Source: Companilactobacillus kimchiensis
GTDB lineage: Bacteria > Bacillota > Bacilli > Lactobacillales > Lactobacillaceae
Assembly: GCF_001438805.1 (NCBI RefSeq)
Contig: NZ_JQCF01000002.1
Span: 1 to 64,000 of the forward strand
Length of the DNA: 64,000 nt
Reading direction: 5' to 3'
The stretch's first letter is position 1. Each line of letters begins with the position of its first letter. Made by a program: the position numbers and the translations under genes. Shown here in pieces: positions 8,083-16,493 of the stretch. A model generated the notes under the pieces. The model worked only from the letters and a program-made list of their open reading frames with translations, was not told where the DNA came from and made no database searches.

Positions 8083-9267
8083 TTGTCAGAAGAAAATAAA
8101 AGTATTAAAGGTGTATCGGAATATCTTATCAAAATAAACCAAATCGATGATTATTTGAAGAACACTAAAAAGAGTAGTTCTCGTTTATCATACTTTAGAG
8201 GACAAGGAGAGAATCACCCTTCTATAATTCCTGGTATTTATCGAAATGAAAAATTCATAAAAAAGGAAGGGAGTCTGTTCAACTCTTTTTTAAGAATGGA
8301 TCCGAATTTGTTTTCAATTTGTAATAATAATTTTGATAGACTTGCATTGATGCAACATCATCAATTACCCACTAGATTATTAGATCTTACTACTAACCCA
8401 TTGATTGCCTTGTATTTTGCAGTAGAAGATGAAGATGATAGTAAAGATGGTGTTGTATACCCTTTTGTTAAAAGATATCAAGTGGAGGACAAAATGGAAT
8501 CCAAACTATCGAATTATACTAAAGTATTAATCGAGATGAATACTAGTGTTGTGCGTGAAAAAGTAGGAATCGAACTAAGCACATCTAGTGATACTATCGA
8601 AATCATGTCATCTTTGGTGAGCCTTAGCGATAGTGATAGGAAGGATTTTTTAGATGATTTAGAAGTATTTGGAGAGTCAATTGTAGAAGATTCGTATCAA
8701 GATTCGAATTCAGTGGAGAGAATAGAAAAATGGATGGAAGTTTATAATAATTTAATAGTTTTATCAGATGAATCAAACGGAAATAAGGATCTAGAATCTA
8801 AGTTGATGAAGTCTGCATATGATGAATTTAATAGAGCTTCTGATACTAAGAGACTTTATCATGAAATAAAAAGTGATATAGGGGCATTTGATATGGTGAT
8901 AAATCCGTTTGATATATTGTTGCCCAAAATCGTGAAACCAAGAGTTATAGATAAAAGAATACAAAATCAATCAGGAGTTCTGTTATTTGTACCATTTATA
9001 CAAAATTATTATAAAAATAAACAAGGGATGACTGAACCATCAAGTTTGGAAGTATATCAAAAACAAGTAGATAATTTAATTGGCTTACTCCAATATCATG
9101 ATAAACAAGGGGAAAGGGAATCCCTAACTATTGATAAACAGTCGAAAAAAAAGATAAAGTACGAATTATATAAATTAGGTATTGGACCAAACTTTATTTA
9201 TCCCGGTGCAACAAGAGTAGCCGAGGAAATTGAAATGGAATTAAATACCGAATCAGATTATATCTAA
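8083..9267 (+). CDS. FRG domain protein
   Basis: 394 residues. The FRG domain is evident at about residues 35-125: YFRGQGENHPSIIPGIYRN gives the F-R-G motif that names the family. DRLALMQHHQLPTRLLDLTT and NPLIALYFAVED give its second conserved block. The C-terminal 270 residues are of unknown type, with a late segment LLFVPFIQNYYKNK and a GPNFIYPGATRVAEEI end typical of the distal FRG block. It starts with TTG, supported by GTGAGG 8 nt upstream. FRG proteins are common in defence islands and prophages without an agreed biochemical role. It stands alone. Confidence 0.82.
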   Translation: MSEENKSIKGVSEYLIKINQIDDYLKNTKKSSSRLSYFRGQGENHPSIIPGIYRNEKFIKKEGSLFNSFLRMDPNLFSICNNNFDRLALMQHHQLPTRLLDLTTNPLIALYFAVEDEDDSKDGVVYPFVKRYQVEDKMESKLSNYTKVLIEMNTSVVREKVGIELSTSSDTIEIMSSLVSLSDSDRKDFLDDLEVFGESIVEDSYQDSNSVERIEKWMEVYNNLIVLSDESNGNKDLESKLMKSAYDEFNRASDTKRLYHEIKSDIGAFDMVINPFDILLPKIVKPRVIDKRIQNQSGVLLFVPFIQNYYKNKQGMTEPSSLEVYQKQVDNLIGLLQYHDKQGERESLTIDKQSKKKIKYELYKLGIGPNFIYPGATRVAEEIEMELNTESDYI

Positions 9268-9283
9268 ATTAAAATTTAATTCT

Positions 9284-9575
9284 TTAAACTGCATGTTCAT
9301 AAGTCCATGATAACAAATCATTCATACCATTAGTTAGAGGTAATACTTGCTGATTGGTTTATTCCAATAAGATGACAGATTAAGTGGAATAGACTAATCA
9401 GTCCAACTTGGTTGCCTACCCCGTTTTGATTGATCAGTATAGTTAACTGTGAAATATCATTGACGCCTAATCTGTCCATAATAGAGTCTGTAGAGGTAGT
9501 ATTAATTCTTTCAAAACGGGTGTTAGTATAAAACAAATAAATTAAATACAATCTGGTAAAGCAATACTTATCAAC
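9284..9575 (-). pseudogene. Decayed second copy of fic with internal deletion and frameshift
   Basis: On the minus strand, FYTNTRFERINTTSTDSIMD near the 5' end matches the intact Fic protein at 14.2 kb (LVHTNARFEGINTT...IMDGLG). In a different frame, LTNGMNDLLSWTYEHAV near 9286-9336 matches its C-terminus (LTNEMDNLLSWTYDNAI). The whole catalytic middle is missing and the frame is broken between the two parts. This is therefore a deleted paralogue in the same orientation as the intact gene, 4.6 kb away. Confidence 0.78.
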
Positions 9576-9652
9576 CGAATCCGTGAATTATCATATTTAC
9601 AATTTTATTTAATTTTTTGCCATTTGTGGTCAATACTATTACTTTGAATACT

Positions 9653-10051
9653 TCAGCAATTTTGGATGTCAGATATTTTATATTCATTGTAAGAATTTTT
9701 TGTGTCGTAGAATTCTAATCTGATTTCATCGAATAGCTCTGCCGAGTCATCCTTTTTTAGAATGAAGTATGTTCTTACACGCGATATTGAAGCAGGAGGA
9801 ATCAGAAAAGAATAACTCCCATTATTCCCAAAGGACTCACCTTCAGAAGTAGTAATCTGTTTCGTGACCCCAACTTCCTTATTGTTTAGATAAAGATGTA
9901 AATTGACATCCCGAAAAATTGTATTAACGCGCTTGGCGTTTTGTAATTCTATCCAAAGTGGCATTTGAAAGATTATTTCTTCATTTGATTTAAAAAATCC
10001 CCATGCTTTATTATTTATCGCGGGATTACAAACATTCAATATTATCATCAT
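9653..10051 (-). CDS. Hypothetical protein, possible beta-sandwich, coupled to the AbiTii remnant
   Basis: 132 residues, soluble. Text such as LWIELQNAKRVNTIFRDVNL and alternating hydrophobic strands suggest an immunoglobulin-like or other beta-sandwich fold; I do not recognise a family. Its ATGATG start overlaps the stop of the upstream AbiTii reading frame (ATGA overlap), so translation was probably coupled to that gene. With the upstream gene broken, this one may be poorly expressed. Confidence 0.5.
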   Translation of the reverse strand: MMIILNVCNPAINNKAWGFFKSNEEIIFQMPLWIELQNAKRVNTIFRDVNLHLYLNNKEVGVTKQITTSEGESFGNNGSYSFLIPPASISRVRTYFILKKDDSAELFDEIRLEFYDTKNSYNEYKISDIQNC

Positions 10052-10530
10052 ATTCTATTTTTTTGATTTTTTACATTACTTAGGATTGCAACAAAAGTTG
10101 AAGTGTTAATAATCATTTTTACTCTATAGCATTGAATGCCACCGTTATCATATATTGTTTTTGCAAACTGCATCAAATTCATTCCGGCTTGTTTATCTTC
10201 TGAAATAGTATCTTGAATAAAGGGTATGCTATCGTTTATCGTAAGTTTATTTAGTTCATTAACCATATCACTTGGTAAACAACCAGATGGGAATAATTAG
10301 TTTTCAACTTTAAAGCTCCCATTAATACCGGAATATTTAATTTCATAATTAGGATTTTGTCTATAGGATGGTATACGATTCGTCTTAGAATAACCTTTTA
10401 ATTCATGTATGATCCATGTTTTAATGTCTTGATCATCCAATGGATATGAAATAACCAACAATCTTTCAAGACCTTCCTCAATGGATATTGACTGTTGAAC
10501 GATATTTTTTATTAATTGACTTTTTGCCAT
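10048..10530 (-). pseudogene. AbiTii-domain gene interrupted by an in-frame stop
   Basis: The first 77 codons (LIKNIVQQSISIEEGLERLL, DDQDIKTWIIHELKGYSKTN, IPSYR) match the AbiTii domain, which occurs in abortive-infection-type genes. At 10297-10299 a TAA interrupts the frame. The same frame continues for 82 codons (LFPSGCLPSDMVNELNKLTI and on), giving the expected continuation of the domain. A single substitution explains the break. The start lacks a good ribosome binding site. It is divergent from the second DUF3800 gene and overlaps the downstream 132-aa ORF. Confidence 0.7.
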
Positions 10531-10792
10531 ATTGTCATCTGATTATTTTATATAATTACCTAACTATACAGTATAAGCAATTACTATGGAAATTGATTTA
10601 ACCGTAATTTTTGAATATAAAATTCATTTTTAAAACTTGAATCTTTTAATGTAAATTAAGAAATAATAAAAAGAATACAATATAGAGTACATTTATAAAA
10701 AAATCGAAAAAACTGGTTAAATATTTGCATTTGAATAAGTATTTAAAAATTAAATAAATTGAAAATGAAAGCCATTCTTCGTGGAGGAAATT

Positions 10793-11911
10793 ATGAATAA
10801 GCAAGGTCTTCAGTTTTATATGGACGAAAGTGGAAACACTGGAGGAAATTTATTAAATAAGGAGCAACCGTTCTTTGTGACAGGCGGATGGTTGATGAAT
10901 GATTCATATATAAAAAAATTGAATCAGTATGTATCTACTCTAGATTTCGAATCCGAGATACATTATAAAAAGCTCCCTATGGGTTTAGCTAAAGAATCAC
11001 TTGGAATTATGGTCAAGATGATTATTGATTCAATGTCTTTATTTAACAATCCAGAAGAAGATGATTTTGTATTACCGATATTTGTTCGAATGCGAAAGGA
11101 TTATCTTTTGATAGACCGTCTGATTTATTCGATTTTTGATTCACAATTCGGTCCAAAAGAGTATAAAGAATATATTGATTCTTCGTTTTTATTGAATGAT
11201 GAAAAACTTTTAGAATTTGTTCATATAGTTAAAAGTAAGCTTGGAGAGAATAGAACGTTTTTGAAATCGGCGGAGAAACTATTTAATTTTAGTGGTGATT
11301 GTGATCCTATATATAACGACTATTTGGATAATTGTATTAATGAATTCTTGCAAGTGTCGCCATATTCTGAAAACCCGATGTATGTTGGGTTTCTGAAACA
11401 TATAAATAAAAATGATGTATTTGATGATTTAAATAGTAATGGTAGTTCTCGATATCAGAGAGAAGTAGTTCCTCTTGTTATAAGCACACTTTTCGATAGT
11501 ATAGAAAATATTTTGAATTTAAACATAGGGTTAGATAAGATTATAATTTATCCTGATTCCGATTCTAATAAGAATTATATTGATGATTATTGGAAAATGT
11601 TAAATGAAGTCTTTTTAGATAAAAAGTCCAATGAAAAAGGTGGTTATAAGAATATAAGCAAAATAGAGCCAAATTGTTTATCTGAAGACTATTTAGGTAT
11701 TCAATTGGCAGATGTTTTATGTAGTATGCAAAATGAATTGTTGAGAGATGGTTCAAGTCTTAGTACTAAACATTTAAAAAAGGGTTCAAATAAAATTGGA
11801 AAAAATCAAAATGAATATAGAGAAATTTTAAATGAATTAAATGAGTTGTTATTATTTATGAATCAAGAAATTTATAAAAAATTTGGAATAAGTCTTATTA
11901 CTGAATTTTGA
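10793..11911 (+). CDS. DUF3800 domain protein, second copy type
   Basis: 372 residues. LQFYMDESGNTGGN at residues 5-19 is a textbook DUF3800 N-terminal motif. YLGIQLADVLCSMQNELL near residue 305 is the conserved late QxAD helix. Catalytic-type acidic residues of the RNase H-like fold are therefore present. The start at 10793 has GGAGG 5 nt upstream; a GTG four codons earlier sits on that site. It is divergent from the AbiTii remnant and has no partner gene downstream, unlike the DUF3800 gene at 5.5 kb. A defence or mobile-element role is inferred from context. Confidence 0.78.
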   Translation: MNKQGLQFYMDESGNTGGNLLNKEQPFFVTGGWLMNDSYIKKLNQYVSTLDFESEIHYKKLPMGLAKESLGIMVKMIIDSMSLFNNPEEDDFVLPIFVRMRKDYLLIDRLIYSIFDSQFGPKEYKEYIDSSFLLNDEKLLEFVHIVKSKLGENRTFLKSAEKLFNFSGDCDPIYNDYLDNCINEFLQVSPYSENPMYVGFLKHINKNDVFDDLNSNGSSRYQREVVPLVISTLFDSIENILNLNIGLDKIIIYPDSDSNKNYIDDYWKMLNEVFLDKKSNEKGGYKNISKIEPNCLSEDYLGIQLADVLCSMQNELLRDGSSLSTKHLKKGSNKIGKNQNEYREILNELNELLLFMNQEIYKKFGISLITEF

Positions 11912-11936
11912 TTTTTGTACTAGAAAGTTAGAAACG

Positions 11937-11960
11937 AAAAAACTAACCATAAAGGTTAGC
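11937..11960 (-). terminator. Intrinsic terminator for the 12-13 kb minus-strand gene
   Basis: A CTAACC/GGTTAG stem with a 5-nt loop is followed on the minus strand by six T residues. It lies about 100 nt past the stop of the 409-aa gene and also near the end of the convergent DUF3800 gene. Confidence 0.65.
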
Positions 11961-12062
11961 TACTAACAAAATAATTCTAAAGCTTGTGTTGAAGTCATAG
12001 GAGGGTGATATTCAGTAGTTTGATAATGTGCATTATAATTTTGTTTTCCTGATTCTCATGTG

Positions 12063-13292
12063 TTAATAAAATGGATTGTTATAGGATTTCTGAACGTTAA
12101 AAAAATCATCAATCAATTTTTGACGATCAGAATCAGTCAAAATATTGTTATTAGTTTTTCCATCAATCCAATCTGAAAGTTCGAAAAAGTATTTTAACTT
12201 CTCGACGTTTTCTATATTGCTATCCTCCAGGTATAAATTGAGTTGAACCGCAATTTGGTGAGCTCTAGTTTTATTTAGTAAAGAATTTAATTCTTTATAG
12301 GCTTGTTCATGTTTATCCCGTTGAATTTCTTTAAGCTTTTCTTCTTTAGCGGCTTCAATGGCTTGCAATCTGTCTTTTTCAATTTGCTCTCTACTTTGAG
12401 GAATAAAGCTGATTATTTTAATAAGTACTCTTCTAATATAGTCTGAGTCAGATTCATCTATTTCATGGCGTATGGGCTTGAGCTCTCCCCAAAACTTGTC
12501 TAATTTTAAACTAAAGTAAATAGTTTCATTTGCTGGAATATAGACTTTGTTGTTCCATTCATTCCAACGTTTGTCTTCCGGACCAACAAGTATCTGCCTG
12601 CTGGGTACATGACAACCGAGAATTAGTTTGGCATCTTCAAATAAAATCCTTAGATTCTTGTCATCCAAAGTGACAACTGCGCCTGCATTGTTGAGAACTT
12701 TTAATAAGGTATTTGTCACAATTAAAGCATTAGTTGAAATTTCTATATTGTCACGTTTATGAAAATATAGAGTTCCAATGTAATTTTTAGAATTAATGTA
12801 TTCCGTAGATTCGCGCACTCCAAAATAAGAATTTTTTTCTTTTTTTCTTTCGTCCATAAAATCATTAATAAAACGTTCTTTCTTTTGTGGCATTGTTTTT
12901 GGAACAGTTGTATTATTCATTGCTTTATTAATCATTCGAGGATTTTTAAAATCAATATTCGGAAAGTATTCTTGGATAGTTTTGTTCTTTGTCAAACTAT
13001 CTTCATTTTTTGTAATATCAATCAGAATGCTTTTTTCAATTTTAGTTGTAGATTTGTGTTTTTCAATTATATCAATAATATAATCATTTTTTGAGTTTGG
13101 AAGTTTTAACTTTGATACTGAATTACCGACATGAAGATTACTCCAATAAGAATTATCAGGCAGTGGGATGTTTCCAGACTTTGCAGCATCCTTTAGTTTA
13201 TACGTAGTAGTGTTTAACTCAGAAGCTGTTTTACTGATACCATTTTCCCAAATTTTTTTATAAAGTTCGGAACGACGTAGACTTTTAACCAT
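12063..13292 (-). CDS. HTH-like N-terminus plus coiled coil, hypothetical island protein
   Basis: 409 residues. Residues 1-60 (RRSELYKKIWENGISKTASE, then IPLPDNSYWSNLHVGNSV) match a recurring N-terminal module. In that module, R.ELY..VW..... is followed by a helix-turn-helix and then IP.P..GYWA.L.AGK. The middle is unassigned. Residues about 295-345 are highly charged (EAAKEEKLKEIQRDKHEQ) and predicted coiled coil. The end is rich in Trp/Asp and resembles the tail of the same family. A TGGGGAT site supports the start at 13292. Function unknown; DNA or RNA binding is inferred from the HTH-like start. Confidence 0.6.
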   Translation of the reverse strand: MVKSLRRSELYKKIWENGISKTASELNTTTYKLKDAAKSGNIPLPDNSYWSNLHVGNSVSKLKLPNSKNDYIIDIIEKHKSTTKIEKSILIDITKNEDSLTKNKTIQEYFPNIDFKNPRMINKAMNNTTVPKTMPQKKERFINDFMDERKKEKNSYFGVRESTEYINSKNYIGTLYFHKRDNIEISTNALIVTNTLLKVLNNAGAVVTLDDKNLRILFEDAKLILGCHVPSRQILVGPEDKRWNEWNNKVYIPANETIYFSLKLDKFWGELKPIRHEIDESDSDYIRRVLIKIISFIPQSREQIEKDRLQAIEAAKEEKLKEIQRDKHEQAYKELNSLLNKTRAHQIAVQLNLYLEDSNIENVEKLKYFFELSDWIDGKTNNNILTDSDRQKLIDDFFNVQKSYNNPFY

Positions 13293-13434
13293 TATTATTA
13301 TCCCCATATAAACATTTTAGTTTGTTATCATATAATTATTGATGAAATCGTTTTCAAAAGCAAGGCGACGCGATATAAGAATTCATCCCATGTCTACTTG
13401 ATTTGGTTACTATTGATCATTGGAGGATTTAACT

Positions 13435-13997
13435 TTGAATGAACTACAGTTTATTTGTGACCGTAAAAATGTAATTCAAGGAAGATTCAAAAGTCACGAT
13501 AAAATCTATTCATGGTATTTGCCATATAACATACAAGAACAAATTCATATTGGTGATGTTGAAATAATTGATACAAAAGGAAATAGAAATAAAATTACAG
13601 TAATAGGATTAGGATATGAAAAGGATGCCAAAATGAGATGTAAAACTTTTCCATATTTTAGAGGAATAGCCAGTTGGCAAATTCAACATATTTGTAGACG
13701 CTTGAAATGTTTAGGATATGAATATTCTCGTGAAAGACACTTTAAAGGCTTAACTAATGATGACAGTACTAGACTTGCCGTCGATATAGTGTTTTATCTG
13801 CAAGGACATGTCTGTGCAATTGAGTATAATGGCGTTCATCATTATTATGAGTAAGGTGCAAGGTATACAAAATTTGAAAAAAATGGTGTTATCAAAATAA
13901 TGTACCTCTATTGGAGATCCCCTTTTGGTGGCAAAATAATTTGGATGACATGTTAAATAGCTTTATAAAGAGTGTCATTCTTTATAAAAACTTTTAA
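13435..13997 (+). pseudogene. Broken Vsr-like/homing-type nuclease gene
   Basis: The open part (139 aa, TTG start with GGAGG 8 nt upstream) ends with VDIVFYLQGHVCAIEYNGVH, the acidic D...(E)xNGxHHY core of Vsr/HNH-like PD-(D/E)XK nucleases. It stops at TAA (13852-13854) right after HHYYE. The same frame then reads GARYTKFEK. After a 7-A tract at about 13877-13883, the frame must shift to read KKWCYQNNVPLLEIPFWWQN, then NLDDMLNSFIKSVILYKNF and a stop at 13995-13997. That is the usual C-terminus (N.I.L..IP.W...NL...L). One stop plus one homopolymer frameshift therefore inactivate it. Confidence 0.72.
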
Positions 13998-14130
13998 ATC
14001 GTGAATTTTCAATTCTTTGGTGGGTAAGGGTGGATACCTAGTAAACACATTTAATTAAATTAATTGATTAACAAACACCGTAATTTGCAGGTTTATCTAA
14101 TATTGTTGGTTATCTCGTGTTGAGAATATT

Positions 14131-14182
14131 AAAAAAGAGATACAAATCAGGATTTTAAGAATCTTGAATTTGTATCTCTTTT
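14131..14182 (-). terminator. Terminator of the fic gene
   Basis: A long stem built from AAAAGAGATACAAAT and its complement, extended by an inner GGATT/AATC pairing, with T-runs on both sides. It lies 25 nt past the stop of the minus-strand fic gene. Confidence 0.8.
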
Positions 14183-14206
14183 AATTTGCAGGTTAATATT
14201 TTTAAG

Positions 14207-14875
14207 TTAAATGGTTATGCCTTGAATCGCGTTATCATATGTCCAAGACAATAAATTATCCATTTCATTTGTAAGATAGTATTGACTGATCAATTTATTC
14301 CATTCAGGCCACAAGTCGAGTGGAACATTGATTAAACCAGCACCATTGTCAATCATTAGTTTATTGGCTACCAAGGTGGCAGTGCGTTTATTACCGTCCC
14401 AGAATAATTGGCCACGCATATTGTGATACATCAAACGGAGTGCTTTTTCAGTAACAGAATAATTGTCGTTTAATAACTCATTAAGGAATTGTTCTTCATT
14501 GTTATCATCAACCGGATCAGGGATAAAGTCTGCATCAGAACCAATGTTAACTCCACCTTGGCCAGTTCTAAATTCTCCCGGTATCAAGGCGTCATCTTTT
14601 GCCACAATAGCATTTATCTTTTTTTCGAATTTAATATCAAGTGACGCATTACTTTCAGTGATAAATTGCCAACCAAGTTTAATCTGAACAATAGTATTAA
14701 TATCATCAATATTGACACCATCAACGCCCAATCCATCCATAATAGTTTGGGTCTGCGGAAGGGTGGTATTAATTCCTTCAAAACGAGCGTTGGTATGGAC
14801 TAAACGAGTAAAGTTCATTCTAGAAAATCGGCGATTTTGATCTTTAGTCAGGTGATATTTGTCTTTTAAATTCAT
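14207..14875 (-). CDS. Fic family protein with Gln in place of the catalytic His
   Basis: 222 residues. Fic/Doc motif at about residues 168-180: RGQLFWDGNKRTATL. Canonical Fic AMPylases have HPFxxGN(G/K)R; here the His position holds Gln, while the F..DGNKR anion-binding loop is intact. Residues about 29-45 (TNARFEGINTT...IMDGLG) resemble the N-terminal inhibitory helix region of class II Fic proteins ((S/T)xxxEG), although the motif is not exact. The start at 14875 is preceded by GTAGG; the ORF begins five codons earlier. A decayed copy lies at 9.3-9.6 kb. It might be an inactive or altered-activity Fic; a toxin role is unproven and no separate antitoxin gene adjoins it. Confidence 0.82.
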   Translation of the reverse strand: MNLKDKYHLTKDQNRRFSRMNFTRLVHTNARFEGINTTLPQTQTIMDGLGVDGVNIDDINTIVQIKLGWQFITESNASLDIKFEKKINAIVAKDDALIPGEFRTGQGGVNIGSDADFIPDPVDDNNEEQFLNELLNDNYSVTEKALRLMYHNMRGQLFWDGNKRTATLVANKLMIDNGAGLINVPLDLWPEWNKLISQYYLTNEMDNLLSWTYDNAIQGITI

Positions 14876-14955
14876 GTATATACCTACCATTAAATTTTTC
14901 GTATATATAAATTAATTCTATTTATAAAATATATTCTTGATTATTCTACTTTTCC

Positions 14956-16176
14956 TTAAGCAAAGTACTTAGTAGCAATAGTCTTATAAATCTCAATATA
15001 CTTTAGATAATCATCTTCAAAGACAAATTCGTTAATTTGGTGAGCTGATTCATTACCGGGACCAGCAACAACAACATCCAAATCGTGGTTAGCTTGAACA
15101 AACTTCGAAGCATCAGTTCCACCAGGAGCACCAACGGTCAAAATATTAACGCCGAGAACGTCTTTGTAACTCTCTTTAACAAGCTTGATAAAGTCAGAAT
15201 TGATGTCAGTTTTAACAGGCCAGTTACTGCTCAAAAGTTTAAATTCCAAACTCATTTTGGGATTCTCTTGGTTAAGTTTATCAATCATATTCTTGAATAC
15301 AACAATGATTTTATCATTGTTGTATTCAGGGATGGTTCTGATCTTGACGGTCATATCAGCGTAATCAGGAATTGTATTTTCTTGTTTACCACCATTTAGG
15401 ATCGTAACTGAAGGTTTGGTTGTACCCAAAATATCATCTTCTGTTTTAACTAAATCAGTAAAGTATTCGTTTTGCTTATTATAGTAGGCAATCAAATTAT
15501 CTAGAGCATTGATACCAACCTCAGGCATTGAACTGTGGGCAGCCTTACCACGTGAAATAACTTTGTAAGTGACGGAACCTTTGTGGGCACAAAAAGCGGC
15601 CATACGGGTTTCAGGGGTTACACCATTAGTTTCAATCAAACCAGCTTTGATCAATTGTTGCATAACTAAACTTGATGATGAATTACTTGGTTCACCAACG
15701 ACAATAGCTTTTAAGTCGTCAACATAACCATCTTCAGCTAATTTTTGAGAACCAATTTCACCGACTTCTTCACCAACAGTCGCGATGAATTTGATATTAC
15801 CTTTGAAATTAGGATCTTCATTCAATTCAATCAAGGCAATAGCAAGTCCAGCGAGACCGCTCTTCATATCAGATGATCCACGACCAAAGATTTTACCATC
15901 TATATGTTTAGGATTAAAGGGACCATAATTCCATTTACTATCATCAACAGTGGGGACTACATCTTCATGTCCCGTGAATCCTAAGATAGGTCCATCATTA
16001 TGTTTGATAGTTGCAATTAAGTTATATCTCTTATCAGCGTATTTATTTAAGTCAGCTTTAATACCATTTTTTTCAAAAAGTGTTTTTAAGTAGTTAGCAA
16101 CTTTTTCCTCATCGCCATTAACAGTTTCTAATTTAAGTAAGTCATCTAAAATACTTAGTCTTTGTGCTTTGTCCAT
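14956..16176 (-). CDS. M20 family ArgE/DapE-type deacylase
   Basis: 406 residues, a full-length M20 metallopeptidase-type hydrolase. Metal-site motifs: GFTGHEDVVPT near residue 84 (first His and Asp), GRGSSDMKSGLAG near 113 (bridging Asp), ATVGEEVGEIGS near 150 (catalytic/ligand Glu pair) and a late GNESAHQINEFV (final His). It probably removes an acyl group from an amino acid (succinyl-diaminopimelate desuccinylase or acetylornithine deacetylase type); the exact substrate cannot be told. TTGGAGGGATA precedes the ATG. It appears to be a single gene. Confidence 0.88.
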   Translation of the reverse strand: MDKAQRLSILDDLLKLETVNGDEEKVANYLKTLFEKNGIKADLNKYADKRYNLIATIKHNDGPILGFTGHEDVVPTVDDSKWNYGPFNPKHIDGKIFGRGSSDMKSGLAGLAIALIELNEDPNFKGNIKFIATVGEEVGEIGSQKLAEDGYVDDLKAIVVGEPSNSSSSLVMQQLIKAGLIETNGVTPETRMAAFCAHKGSVTYKVISRGKAAHSSMPEVGINALDNLIAYYNKQNEYFTDLVKTEDDILGTTKPSVTILNGGKQENTIPDYADMTVKIRTIPEYNNDKIIVVFKNMIDKLNQENPKMSLEFKLLSSNWPVKTDINSDFIKLVKESYKDVLGVNILTVGAPGGTDASKFVQANHDLDVVVAGPGNESAHQINEFVFEDDYLKYIEIYKTIATKYFA

Positions 16177-16276
16177 TTCTGTATCCCTCCAAGATAATGT
16201 ATAATATCCTTAATAAATAATTCACTCTTTATTTTAGTATTCTTTCTTTAAAATTAATAATAAAAGGTCGTGCATA

Positions 16277-16450
16277 ATGAATTTATTAATGAAATTGGAT
16301 CGTTGGTTAGGTATTCTGTTGTTGGTCGTGGCTGTTTTAGGATTTGTTTTTAAATGGTTTAGTCAGGGTAATCTTATTTCGGCTGCTGTGGCTGGGGGAG
16401 TATTGTTATTAATTTCAGCTACCGCTGACATTGATAAACCGAACAAATAA
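16277..16450 (+). CDS. Small membrane protein (57 aa)
   Basis: 57 residues with two hydrophobic helices (about 10-27 and 33-50) and a charged DIDKPNK end. AAAAGG lies before the ATG. It is convergent with another small membrane protein gene and separated from it by a perfect palindromic terminator. Codon use looks normal. No known family recognised. Confidence 0.6.
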   Translation: MNLLMKLDRWLGILLLVVAVLGFVFKWFSQGNLISAAVAGGVLLLISATADIDKPNK

Positions 16451-16452
16451 AA

Positions 16453-16478
16453 AAGGATAACTCAATTGAGTTATCCTT
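16453..16478. terminator. Bidirectional terminator between convergent small genes
   Basis: The 26-nt perfect palindrome of AAGGATAACTCAA and its complement, with T-rich DNA on the minus-strand side, lies between the convergent genes at 16277-16450 and 16494-16673. Confidence 0.85.
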
Positions 16479-16493
16479 AGCTTTTAGGTTAGA

